18,991 nt of DNA from CBDFKY01 sp965248995. GTDB taxonomy: Bacteria; Pseudomonadota; Alphaproteobacteria; Rickettsiales; UBA998. Under the pieces are notes generated by a model. It had not been told where the DNA came from. It ran no database searches and worked only from the letters and a program-made list of their open reading frames with translations. This document shows positions 7,567 to 13,906 of this stretch, in pieces; the stretch's first letter is position 1, and every line of letters starts with the position of its first letter. Both the position numbers and the translations under genes were made by a program. The stretch is from positions 1 to 18,991 of the forward strand of contig CBDFKY010000012.1 of NCBI GenBank assembly GCA_965248995.1, read 5' to 3'.

Positions 7567-7965
7567 TTACACCGCGCACTGCGAACAGATCACCGGAAGC
7601 TCAATCACCGCATGGGGCTGCAGGCGTATCCCCTGTTCACGCAGATGTTCCAGATGGTGGATCACCGCATGGTCATGCAGTTCCTCCACCTCGCGGCACT
7701 GCCCGCAGATCGCCAGGACGGACATGCTGTGCTTATGATCGTCGGTGCAGTCGCACGCCACATAAGCGCCGAGTTCATTGATTTTATGCACGTTCCCTTG
7801 TTTCATCAGTAGATCCAACGCCCGGTAAATAATGGGCGCGCTGCGGATGCCGACCGGCCGCAACGCTTCCAGCAGACCGTACGCGGTCATGGGTTCCGCC
7901 GCCGAACGAAGGGTATTGAGCACGAGAGTTTCAGCGGGAGCGGGAAGGGAGGAAATGCGGGCCAT
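7567..7965 (-). CDS. zur: Fur-family regulator, Zur-like zinc uptake repressor
   Basis: The 132-residue protein has a winged-helix DNA-binding N-terminus (MTAYGLLEALRPVGIRSAPIIYRALDLLMKQGNVHKI; the recognition helix ends in YRALDLL). A dimerisation domain follows, with H77/H79 in DDHKHS and two Cys pairs, CGQC (87-90) and CSQC (127-130), which are the usual structural zinc site of Fur/Zur proteins. Zur rather than Fur is inferred from three points: the short A-P-I-I-Y-R-A-L type of recognition helix seen in Zur, the CACDC-like cysteines at 71-73, and a strong Zur-box match in its own upstream region. A promoter ending 9 nt before the ATG and the lack of a Shine-Dalgarno suggest a leaderless mRNA. 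Iron or peroxide sensing is less likely. Confidence 0.85.
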   Translation of the reverse strand: MARISSLPAPAETLVLNTLRSAAEPMTAYGLLEALRPVGIRSAPIIYRALDLLMKQGNVHKINELGAYVACDCTDDHKHSMSVLAICGQCREVEELHDHAVIHHLEHLREQGIRLQPHAVIELPVICSQCAV

Positions 7966-7974
7966 GATATTAAG

Positions 7975-8003
7975 AATCTATAATATAATAAATCGCTTTA
8001 CAA
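7975..8003 (-). promoter_or_regulatory. Candidate zur promoter
   Basis: On the minus strand, TTGTAA (8003-7998), a 17-nt AT-rich spacer and TAGATT (7980-7975) precede the zur ATG by 9 nt. The Zur box at 8022-8044 lies upstream of this -35 element, not on top of it. Confidence 0.4.
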
Positions 8004-8024
8004 GTATCGTTTCCTTACAGTAAT
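7997..8024 (+). promoter_or_regulatory. Candidate promoter of the small membrane-protein gene
   Basis: TTTACA (7997-8002; 5 of 6 matches to consensus), a 16-nt spacer and AGTAAT (8019-8024; 4 of 6) face the plus-strand gene at 8065. The Zur-box match begins inside the -10 and covers the expected transcription start, a layout that fits repression. Confidence 0.35.
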
Positions 8025-8044
8025 TTGTTTTACTGTAACAAATT
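8022..8044. promoter_or_regulatory. Zur-box-like operator between zur and the divergent gene
   Basis: AATTTGTT (8022-8029) and AACAAATT (8037-8044) are perfect inverted arms around a 7-nt centre. The 15-bp core at 8026-8040, TGTTTTACTGTAACA, differs from the proteobacterial Zur core as I remember it (TGTTATANTATAACA) at only two defined positions. A second, overlapping inverted repeat, TTACAGTAA (8015-8023) and TTACTGTAA (8030-8038), shares half of it. Two overlapping dimer sites are therefore possible. Confidence 0.6.
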
Positions 8045-8064
8045 CCTTGACAAGGAACATGGAT

Positions 8065-8394
8065 ATGCCTTTTCCGCGCACGCAGCTTCGCCGTTTTTAT
8101 GACTTGATACACCGTTGCATTACGTTCTGCACCGGCGGCATCGCCTATATGGTGTCGTTCCTATCGCTCGGGGCGGCGCTGGGCGCTGAAACGCTGATGC
8201 ATCTGTTGAATATTCCGCATGTGGAGGGCTGGTGGATACCGATCGCCAGCGGCAGCACGGCGGTAACCGGCATAAGCTCCTGGTTTCGCACAAAATACCG
8301 GAAAGGAAAAGGCAACGGCGATCTTCCCTCTTGTGAAACGGCGCAAAAGCTGCCAGACAGTAAAAGGCTGGCGGCGGGCGAAGGCGTTGCTTAA
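8065..8394 (+). CDS. Small two-helix membrane protein, unknown function
   Basis: The protein has 109 residues with ATG 8065 as start, chosen because AAGGA at 8052-8056 is 8 nt away. ATG 8059 and TTG 8047 are in frame but poorly spaced. It has two probable TM helices, about residues 19-44 (ITFCTGGIAYMVSFLSLGAA) and 59-77 (WWIPIASGSTAVTGISSW). A basic stretch (RTKYRKGKGNG) and a polar tail follow. I do not recognise a family. The Zur-box-like site and a candidate promoter lie directly upstream, so zinc-responsive expression is a reasonable inference. The last ~10 codons and the stop lie within the 5' arm of the SRP RNA gene. Either the two genes truly overlap, or the tail of this reading frame is accidental. 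Confidence 0.55.
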   Translation: MPFPRTQLRRFYDLIHRCITFCTGGIAYMVSFLSLGAALGAETLMHLLNIPHVEGWWIPIASGSTAVTGISSWFRTKYRKGKGNGDLPSCETAQKLPDSKRLAAGEGVA

Positions 8395-8451
8395 TCGGTC
8401 AGGTCCGAGAGGAAGCAGCCACAGTGATTTTCCTGCGGGTCGCCGCCAGTC
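8366..8451 (+). ncRNA. ffs: Signal recognition particle RNA, bacterial small type (4.5S)
   Basis: GGTCAGGTCCGAGAGGAAGC and the next four bases (8397-8420) reproduce the SRP RNA domain IV that binds Ffh. E. coli 4.5S RNA has the same stretch except that its GGAA tetraloop is GAGA here, also a GNRA loop. The flanks pair as expected: CTGGCGGCG (8368-8376) with CGCCGCCAG (8441-8449), extended by G-T and G-C pairs to 8366/8451, with internal bulges toward the apical loop. The product is about 86 nt plus any unpaired ends. It partners with Ffh and FtsY in co-translational membrane targeting. The exact 5' and 3' ends are uncertain; no strong promoter or terminator is evident. The gene converges on phaZ, 17 bp away, and overlaps the end of the upstream small ORF. 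Confidence 0.9.
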
Positions 8452-8468
8452 ATGTGATATTCAGGATT

Positions 8469-9701
8469 CTACCGGTTCGCCGCGATATGTTGCAGGATGA
8501 CCGGCACCACCTCATCCCGGTATTTACGCCCGTTGAAAATCCCATAATGACCGGTAGCTTTCTGCAAGTGATACCGCTTTTTATCTTCTGCCAGATTGCT
8601 GCATAAATCCATCGCGGCCTTGGTCTGGCCTACTCCGGAAATATCGTCCTTTTCCCCTTCGACGCATAGCAGGGCCGTTTTAGTAATCGCCGCGGGTTTG
8701 ACCAGCCGTCCCCGATACGTGAATTCACTTTTGGGCAGTAAGTGACGCTGGAATACGCGGTCGATGGTCATCAGGTAGAATTCCGCCGTGATGTCACAGA
8801 CGGAAAGATATTCATCATAGAAATCACGGGTGGCGTCCGCACTTTCTCCGTCCCCCTGCACGAGGTGGTTGAACAGCTGCACATGCGCCCCGATATGCCG
8901 GTCCAGGTTCATGGTCATGAAACCGCTCAGCTGCAGGAACCCGGGATACACCGGGCGCATGAACCCCGGATAATTGAAAGGCACCCGCGTGATGACGTTG
9001 CGCTCGAACCATTCCAGCGGCTTTTTGGTCGCCAGTTCGTTGACCTTGGTGATACCTACACGTGTGTCGATCGGCCCGCCCATCAGCGTCATGGATTTCG
9101 GCGTGAAGGGGTCATTATCCTCGTTCATGATCGCGGCGGCGGCCAGCAGCGGCACGGCGGGCTGGCAGACAGCGATGGTGTGGACGTCCGTGCCGATGAA
9201 ACGGATGCAGTCGCGAACGATCGCGATATAATCCTCAAGATCGAATTTCCCCTGCAGGACGGAAACGTCGCGCGCATCCACCCAGTCGGTGATATAGACG
9301 TCCGCATACGGAATGAGCGCCTTGACCGTGCCGCGCAGTAGCGTGGCGTGATGGCCCGACATCGGCGCCACCACCAGAATTTTCGGCTGGCCTTCTGGCG
9401 CGCCCTCGCAGACGAACCGGCGCAACTGGCAGAAGGTTTCCGGAAGGACGATGCTGGTGGTCACCGTCCGCCGCGTACCATTCACTTCCACTTCGTCGAT
9501 ATTGAAGACAGGCTTGGTATAATTGCGGGTCAGGCGTTCCAGCATCTCGAACCCCGCGGCCGACTTCCTCCCTACCCCAGTATTGGTCAGCGGCATATAC
9601 GGATTGCTGAACACCTGTTTGTTCCAGTTGGCGAAGGCCCGAAGCGGCGCGACGGCCGCCCGCTGCCATTCATAGAGCTGGTAGAGCGCGAAATTATCCA
9701 T
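8469..9701 (-). CDS. phaZ: Intracellular polyhydroxyalkanoate depolymerase
   Basis: The 410-residue protein hydrolyses native PHB granules in the cytoplasm. It belongs to the PhaZ1 type, an alpha/beta hydrolase whose nucleophile is Cys instead of Ser. The lipase-box-like AVCQPAVP places that Cys at residue 179. An Asp in the EGEKDDISG stretch (about 352) and His in ATGHYGIFNGRKYR (385) complete the triad. The N-terminus (MDNFALYQLYEWQRAAVAPL) and VVAPMSGHHATLLRGTV (oxyanion region) are typical, as is the length. A Shine-Dalgarno (AGGA) lies 5-6 nt before the ATG. It follows bdhA by 88 bp on the same strand. Together they would turn PHB into acetoacetate. No signal peptide is present, consistent with granule-surface action. 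Confidence 0.95.
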   Translation of the reverse strand: MDNFALYQLYEWQRAAVAPLRAFANWNKQVFSNPYMPLTNTGVGRKSAAGFEMLERLTRNYTKPVFNIDEVEVNGTRRTVTTSIVLPETFCQLRRFVCEGAPEGQPKILVVAPMSGHHATLLRGTVKALIPYADVYITDWVDARDVSVLQGKFDLEDYIAIVRDCIRFIGTDVHTIAVCQPAVPLLAAAAIMNEDNDPFTPKSMTLMGGPIDTRVGITKVNELATKKPLEWFERNVITRVPFNYPGFMRPVYPGFLQLSGFMTMNLDRHIGAHVQLFNHLVQGDGESADATRDFYDEYLSVCDITAEFYLMTIDRVFQRHLLPKSEFTYRGRLVKPAAITKTALLCVEGEKDDISGVGQTKAAMDLCSNLAEDKKRYHLQKATGHYGIFNGRKYRDEVVPVILQHIAANR

Positions 9702-9789
9702 AGATGTCCTGCCAAGGGTTTAAAAAAACAACGTATCACGGTTTATTCGCACACTCTAACGCTATAAAGTATCGGAAGCGTTAACGGGC

Positions 9790-10575
9790 TTACTCCGCCG
9801 TCCATCCGCCATCAATCGGCAACACCGAGCCCGTGATGTTCGCGGCGGCGTCGGAGCAGAGGAACAGTACGAATTCGGCGATCTGCTCGACCTTGGTGAA
9901 CTGCTTGGTCGGCTGCGCTTTCAGGAGCACGTTCTTGATCACCTCGTCCTCGCTGATGCCCCGTGCCTTGGCAGTGTCCGCCACCTGCCCTTCCACCAGC
10001 GGCGTCCAGACGTAGCCCGGGCAGATGGCGTTCATCGTGATCCCGTCTTCCGCCACTTCCAGCGCCACCGTTTTGGTGAGTCCCGCGATACCGTGCTTGG
10101 CGGCGACGTAGGCGGATTTAAAGGGAGAAGCCACCAGCGCGTGGGCGGAGGCGATATTGATAATGCGTCCCCATTTTTCCTTTTTCATCAGCGGTACCGC
10201 ATGACGGATCGCGTGAAAGGAGGCGGAAAGATTGATCGCCAGGATCATATCCCATTTTTCCGGCGGAAATTCCTCGATCGGCGCCACGTGCTGGATGCCG
10301 GCGTTGTTCACAAGGATATCCACCGAGCCGAACGCTTTCGCCGCCGCGTCCACCATCGCCAGGATCTGTTCCGGTTTGGTCATGTCCGCGCCGTCATACA
10401 GCACCTTCACGCCCGTTTCCTTTTCCAGGTTCGCGCGGTCCGCCTCAATGGCTTTCGCGTCCCCGAGGCCGTTGAGCATCACGTTCACGCCCGCTTTCGC
10501 CAGCGCCTGCGCGATCCCCTGGCCGATACCGCTGGTGGAACCCGTAACGATCGCGCCTTTTCCTTTCAATGACAT
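9790..10575 (-). CDS. bdhA: D-3-hydroxybutyrate dehydrogenase
   Basis: This NAD+-dependent short-chain dehydrogenase oxidises 3-hydroxybutyrate to acetoacetate in PHB and ketone-body use. With start ATG 10575 (AGGA 8 nt upstream) the protein has 261 residues: TGSTSGIG nucleotide loop (11-18), NNAG (90-93), catalytic Ser143, Tyr156 and Lys160 in IASAHALVASPFKSAYVAAK, PGYVWTPLV, and a C-terminal IDGGWTAE. The AHALVASPFKSAY context and the Q-P-T-K-Q-F segment before the C-terminus are typical of 3-hydroxybutyrate dehydrogenases and argue against the related FabG. An in-frame ATG at 10584 and a TTG at 10593 are less well placed for a ribosome. It is divergent from mraY, and phaZ lies downstream on the same strand. 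Confidence 0.93.
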   Translation of the reverse strand: MSLKGKGAIVTGSTSGIGQGIAQALAKAGVNVMLNGLGDAKAIEADRANLEKETGVKVLYDGADMTKPEQILAMVDAAAKAFGSVDILVNNAGIQHVAPIEEFPPEKWDMILAINLSASFHAIRHAVPLMKKEKWGRIINIASAHALVASPFKSAYVAAKHGIAGLTKTVALEVAEDGITMNAICPGYVWTPLVEGQVADTAKARGISEDEVIKNVLLKAQPTKQFTKVEQIAEFVLFLCSDAAANITGSVLPIDGGWTAE

Positions 10576-10664
10576 AACCTTCATCCTTTTCAAAAATTCT
10601 TATCGACTCGCCCGATGCTGTAGCACGTCCCCACAAAAACCGCAACCACCACCCGCGAACATAC

Positions 10665-10693
10665 TGGACAACTCTAACCCTATCAGACATAAA
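10665..10693 (+). promoter_or_regulatory. Candidate sigma70 promoter of mraY
   Basis: TGGACA (10665-10670; one mismatch to TTGACA), a 17-nt spacer, and CATAAA (10688-10693; 4 of 6 matches) precede the mraY ATG at 10703. Only 9 nt separate the -10 from the start codon and no Shine-Dalgarno is present. This is one of the better promoter matches in the window. Confidence 0.5.
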
Positions 10694-10702
10694 AATCACA
10701 TC

Positions 10703-11791
10703 ATGCTTTACAACCTGCTGTTCCCGCTGGCGGATACCTTCCAGTTTTTCAATCTGTTCAAATACCTCACCTTCCGCAGCGGCGGGGCGGTGCTGACGAG
10801 CCTGCTGCTCAGTTTCCTGATGGGCCCGCGGCTGATCCGCTGGTTGAAGAAAAAACAGGGCAAAGGCCAGCCGATCCGCGACGACGGACCCGCTTCCCAC
10901 CTGCTGACCAAACAGGGAACGCCGACGATGGGCGGGGTGATGATCCTGCTCTCGGTCACCATTTCCACATTGCTCTGGGCCGACATCACCAGCGCCTATG
11001 TCTGGATCGTCCTGATGGTGACGCTGGGTTTCGGCTGGATCGGTTTTCTCGATGACTACCTGAAGGTGACCAAGCGCAATACCAAAGGACTCAGCGGCAG
11101 GCGCAAACTTGTCTTTCAGTGTATTATCGCAGGCGTCGCCGCGATATGGATTTCCTGGGTATCGCATCCGTCGCAGGCGACGCATCTGGCCGTGCCTTTC
11201 TTCAAGGACGTCTTTCCCGACTGGGGAATGTTTTATCTGGCGTTCGGCGTCCTCGTGATGATCGGCGCGTCCAACGCCGTGAACCTGACCGACGGGCTGG
11301 ACGGGCTGGCCATCGTGCCGATCATGATCGCCGGCGGCTGCTTCGCGCTGATCAGCTACCTGGTCGGTAACGCGGTATTCGCCGCCTACCTGCAGATCCA
11401 CCCCGTGCCGGGCGCGGGGGAACTGGCGGTGTTCTGCGCCGCGCTGGTCGGGGCGAGCCTCGGGTTTCTCTGGTTCAACGCGCCACCGGCCATGATCTTC
11501 ATGGGGGATACCGGCAGCCTCGCTTTCGGCGGCTCGCTCGGCACCATCGCGGTCATCGTCAAGCATGAACTGGTGCTGGCCATCATCGGCGGATTGTTCG
11601 TGCTGGAAGCCGTATCCGTGATCGTGCAGGTCGCCTCGTTCAAGATGACCGGCAAGCGTGTCTTCCGCATGGCGCCGATCCATCACCATTTTGAAAAGCT
11701 CGGCTGGTCGGAACCGACCGTCGTCATCCGTTTCTGGATCATCGCGATGATTCTGGCGCTGGTCGGGTTATCAAGCCTGAAACTGCGTTAA
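10703..11791 (+). CDS. mraY: Phospho-N-acetylmuramoyl-pentapeptide-transferase
   Basis: MraY transfers phospho-MurNAc-pentapeptide from UDP to undecaprenyl phosphate, making lipid I on the cytoplasmic face of the inner membrane. The 362-residue protein starts at ATG 10703 (MLYNLLFPLADTF). The frame is open for a further 470 bp upstream, but that part runs antisense through bdhA. It has about ten TM helices and all family motifs: GPASHLLTKQGTPTMGG, FLDDYLKVTKRNTKGL with the catalytic/Mg Asp pair, NAVNLTDGLDGLA, NAPPAMIFMGDTGSLAFGG, and MAPIHHHFEKLGWSE with the His triplet. Usually mraY sits between murF and murD in the division/cell-wall cluster. Here its neighbours are bdhA (divergent) and folE. 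The gene is complete and shows no sign of decay. Confidence 0.96.
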   Translation: MLYNLLFPLADTFQFFNLFKYLTFRSGGAVLTSLLLSFLMGPRLIRWLKKKQGKGQPIRDDGPASHLLTKQGTPTMGGVMILLSVTISTLLWADITSAYVWIVLMVTLGFGWIGFLDDYLKVTKRNTKGLSGRRKLVFQCIIAGVAAIWISWVSHPSQATHLAVPFFKDVFPDWGMFYLAFGVLVMIGASNAVNLTDGLDGLAIVPIMIAGGCFALISYLVGNAVFAAYLQIHPVPGAGELAVFCAALVGASLGFLWFNAPPAMIFMGDTGSLAFGGSLGTIAVIVKHELVLAIIGGLFVLEAVSVIVQVASFKMTGKRVFRMAPIHHHFEKLGWSEPTVVIRFWIIAMILALVGLSSLKLR

Positions 11792-11819
11792 AGTTACGCA
11801 ATTCTTCCTATAAAGTAGG

Positions 11820-11848
11820 TTGTAGGAGCCGTGTGGTGTCTCTATATA
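11820..11848 (+). promoter_or_regulatory. Candidate promoter of folE
   Basis: TTGTAG (11820-11825), 17 nt, then TATATA (11843-11848) lie in the 94-bp mraY-folE gap. They leave a leader of about 30 nt with a GGAG ribosome-binding site. The -35 is weak (3 of 6), the -10 moderate. Confidence 0.35.
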
Positions 11849-11885
11849 AACTATCAATGATGATAACGCGATTGGAGACTGCCTT

Positions 11886-12497
11886 ATGACTTATGACCCT
11901 TCCCTCGTCCGTCCCACCCGTGAGCAAGCTGAAGAGGCAGTCCGTATCTTGATTTCATGGGCGGGAGATAATCCCATGCGCGAAGGTCTGCTGGAAACAC
12001 CCAAACGCGTAGTCGACGCGTACAGCGAATTTTTCGCAGGTTACGGAGAAGACCCGAAAACCATTCTCGCCAAGACGTTCGAGGAAGTGGAGGATTATGA
12101 CGAAATGGTGCTGCTGAAAAACATGCGCCTCGAATCCCACTGCGAGCACCATATGGTGCCGATCATCGGCGTCGCGCATATCGCCTATATCCCGAACAAA
12201 CGCGTGGTCGGCATTTCCAAGCTGGCCCGGCTGCTGGACGTCTACGGCAAGCGCCTGCAGACGCAGGAAACCATGACAGCGCAGATTGCCGATACCATCA
12301 ACGAAGTGCTGCAGCCCAAAGGAGTGGCGGTGGTCGTCGATGCGGCGCATCAATGCATGACCACGCGCGGTGTGCATAAGACTTCCGCCAGCACCATCAC
12401 CAGCCGCCTGCACGGCCTCTTCAAATCCGATCCGCGCACCCGGCAGGAACTGATGATGCTGATCAGCTCATCCTCGGTCGGCTCCGTGACGATCTAG
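11886..12497 (+). CDS. folE: GTP cyclohydrolase I (type IA)
   Basis: FolE converts GTP to 7,8-dihydroneopterin triphosphate, the entry step of folate synthesis, and also feeds queuosine precursors. The 203-residue protein is the classic T-fold FolE1. Zinc ligands are Cys86 and His89 in ESHCEHHM and Cys157 in AHQCMTTRG. Also visible are TPKRVVDAYSEFF, GVAHIAYIPNKRVVGISKLARLLDVY, RLQTQETMTAQIAD and a C-terminal KSDPRTRQELMMLI. The start has GGAG about 10 nt upstream. The presence of the zinc-dependent form near zur is noted but no Zur box was seen in front of it. A zinc-independent FolE2 is not in this window. Confidence 0.97.
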   Translation: MTYDPSLVRPTREQAEEAVRILISWAGDNPMREGLLETPKRVVDAYSEFFAGYGEDPKTILAKTFEEVEDYDEMVLLKNMRLESHCEHHMVPIIGVAHIAYIPNKRVVGISKLARLLDVYGKRLQTQETMTAQIADTINEVLQPKGVAVVVDAAHQCMTTRGVHKTSASTITSRLHGLFKSDPRTRQELMMLISSSSVGSVTI

Positions 12498-12529
12498 CGC
12501 GTTATTTAAACTAAAAAATCGTTGTGCGA

Positions 12530-12557
12530 TTGCGAACCGTCATCATCCTGTCATAAT
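12530..12557 (+). promoter_or_regulatory. Candidate promoter of the 433-residue orphan gene
   Basis: TTGCGA (12530-12535; 4 of 6), a 16-nt spacer and CATAAT (12552-12557; 5 of 6) lie upstream of an AT-rich leader of about 40 nt that carries AAGGA before the ATG at 12605. Confidence 0.45.
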
Positions 12558-12604
12558 TTCCTGCAATGTTAATTATACATTAATTAATAAAAGGAAATTT
12601 TTCG

Positions 12605-13906
12605 ATGCCAACTTTCACTACGGCCTACACTCATGCTTCCGCCACCGATAAACTGAAACAGGAAGGTACTTCCATCATTGTTGATTTGGCCGTGAATCCG
12701 CCTTTTTCTGCCAAAATGCTGCATTTTCTGGAAGCGGCCATTCAGGAAACACCTTTGAATGTAAGTGAAGGAACGCAATTGAAATTGCCTGAAGAGATAA
12801 CGCAACTGTTGTATAAAGCGGTAGAGGATAAACAGTCGAATCTTTCGGAAGCGACAGTTCAGGCACTGGCAGCATTTGCGCAAGACCATAGCGATGTATT
12901 GCCTTCCAATGCCAAGGCCAGAATCGATGAAGCGACGACAGCAGGGAGGATCAATCTATCTCCGGAGTTGACACTGGCATTAAATACCGCTGTTGAGACA
13001 GGTAAGCCGGAAGCGCTGGTGCTCCGTTCCGAAGCGGAATATGCTCCGTTTGAAAATCAGTTACGTGATTCAGGGGTGTCTGAAGAAACGATTCGCGGGA
13101 TAGTCAGCATCACTGGAAAAAACCCTGTTTTTCGCAGTGGCGAAAGTGACCCCGTGTCGCTTCAAGCCAGTTTAAGCAAGGAAAATCAGGATAGTCTTGC
13201 GGCACTGTGGCCCGAATCCAAAAAAGCCGGAACTCCTGAGGCCTTAGCTGCCGAAATCGAAACCGCCCATCGCAAAATGATAAAAGCGATTCACAATGCG
13301 CTATCCACCAGGCTTGAAATCACACAGACAAGTGGGATTTTCACTATTTATGAAGCTCCCCCTAAAAATCTTGATGAAGATGCTGACCCTGAGAAGCTTC
13401 CCGCCAAACCTTACATCGAACCAGCCGCCATACAGATTAACTGCACTCCCAAAGGGCTCGAGATCGATTTTCATAACGCATTGGTAGAAAATGACGCGAA
13501 AGAAACGGAAGAAGGTAAATTTACGGCGCAACAAAAACAGCTCGCTCTCACGATGCTGCGAGACGCCGCCGCCGGTTATTTCGCGGATCACCTGGATAAT
13601 CATACCGTCAAAGGCGTCAATCCCCTTTCCATTCAGCCGGATTCGAAATCGGGTACGGTGTTTATCGGAGAGTCCCCCACCCATGCCAATGTTATGGAAC
13701 ATATTCTGGAACTGCTTGAAACCCGGAGGGTGGATACGATTCACAATGATATGCAGAGAATTTCACAGAAAGACATCGCGCAGGCTGTCGAAGCTCGCCT
13801 GACGGTACCGAAGGAATTCGGGGAACCCGAAAAACAGCTGACGGAACATGCCGGTACGAATGGACACGTGGTGACCCGGGAATCGGGAAGTCTAGCACTG
13901 GTCTAG
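12605..13906 (+). CDS. Unrecognised 433-residue protein with N-terminal helical repeats
   Basis: I do not recognise this protein. It has no signal peptide or TM helix, and is acidic and predicted largely helical. Residues about 34-142 hold five degenerate units of roughly 19-27 residues. Each is a helix of the form (I/L)xxLLxxAVE followed by a turn such as NVSE (52-55), NLSE (79-82), LPSN (99-102) or NLSP (117-120). The middle (about 225-330) has strand-like segments: IFTIYEAPP and AIQINCTPKGLEIDFHNAL. The end (about 360-433) is helical and charged. Start: AAGGA about 10 nt before the ATG, with a plausible promoter upstream. One 60-base line inside it counts 27 G/C, against 36 in a folE line, so base composition differs from its neighbour. 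The stop overlaps the convergent GS-like gene by 15 bp. Confidence 0.8.
   Translation: MPTFTTAYTHASATDKLKQEGTSIIVDLAVNPPFSAKMLHFLEAAIQETPLNVSEGTQLKLPEEITQLLYKAVEDKQSNLSEATVQALAAFAQDHSDVLPSNAKARIDEATTAGRINLSPELTLALNTAVETGKPEALVLRSEAEYAPFENQLRDSGVSEETIRGIVSITGKNPVFRSGESDPVSLQASLSKENQDSLAALWPESKKAGTPEALAAEIETAHRKMIKAIHNALSTRLEITQTSGIFTIYEAPPKNLDEDADPEKLPAKPYIEPAAIQINCTPKGLEIDFHNALVENDAKETEEGKFTAQQKQLALTMLRDAAAGYFADHLDNHTVKGVNPLSIQPDSKSGTVFIGESPTHANVMEHILELLETRRVDTIHNDMQRISQKDIAQAVEARLTVPKEFGEPEKQLTEHAGTNGHVVTRESGSLALV

Noticed and set aside
8047..8052. Perfect TTGACA as a -35 box
   Set aside because: No acceptable -10 hexamer lies 16-18 nt downstream, and the position is inside the ribosome-binding region of the small gene.
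9758..9782. AACGCT/AGCGTT inverted repeat after bdhA as a terminator
   Set aside because: The arms are only 6 bp with a 13-nt loop and there is no T tract on the transcribed side.
10232..10702. Upstream extension of the mraY frame
   Set aside because: It lies antisense within bdhA and across the promoter. MraY family members begin at MLYNLL-like sequence, matching ATG 10703.
10445..11689. A 414-residue open frame on the minus strand
   Set aside because: It is antisense to mraY and rich in Asp, His and Arg, a typical shadow of a membrane-protein gene in GC-rich DNA.
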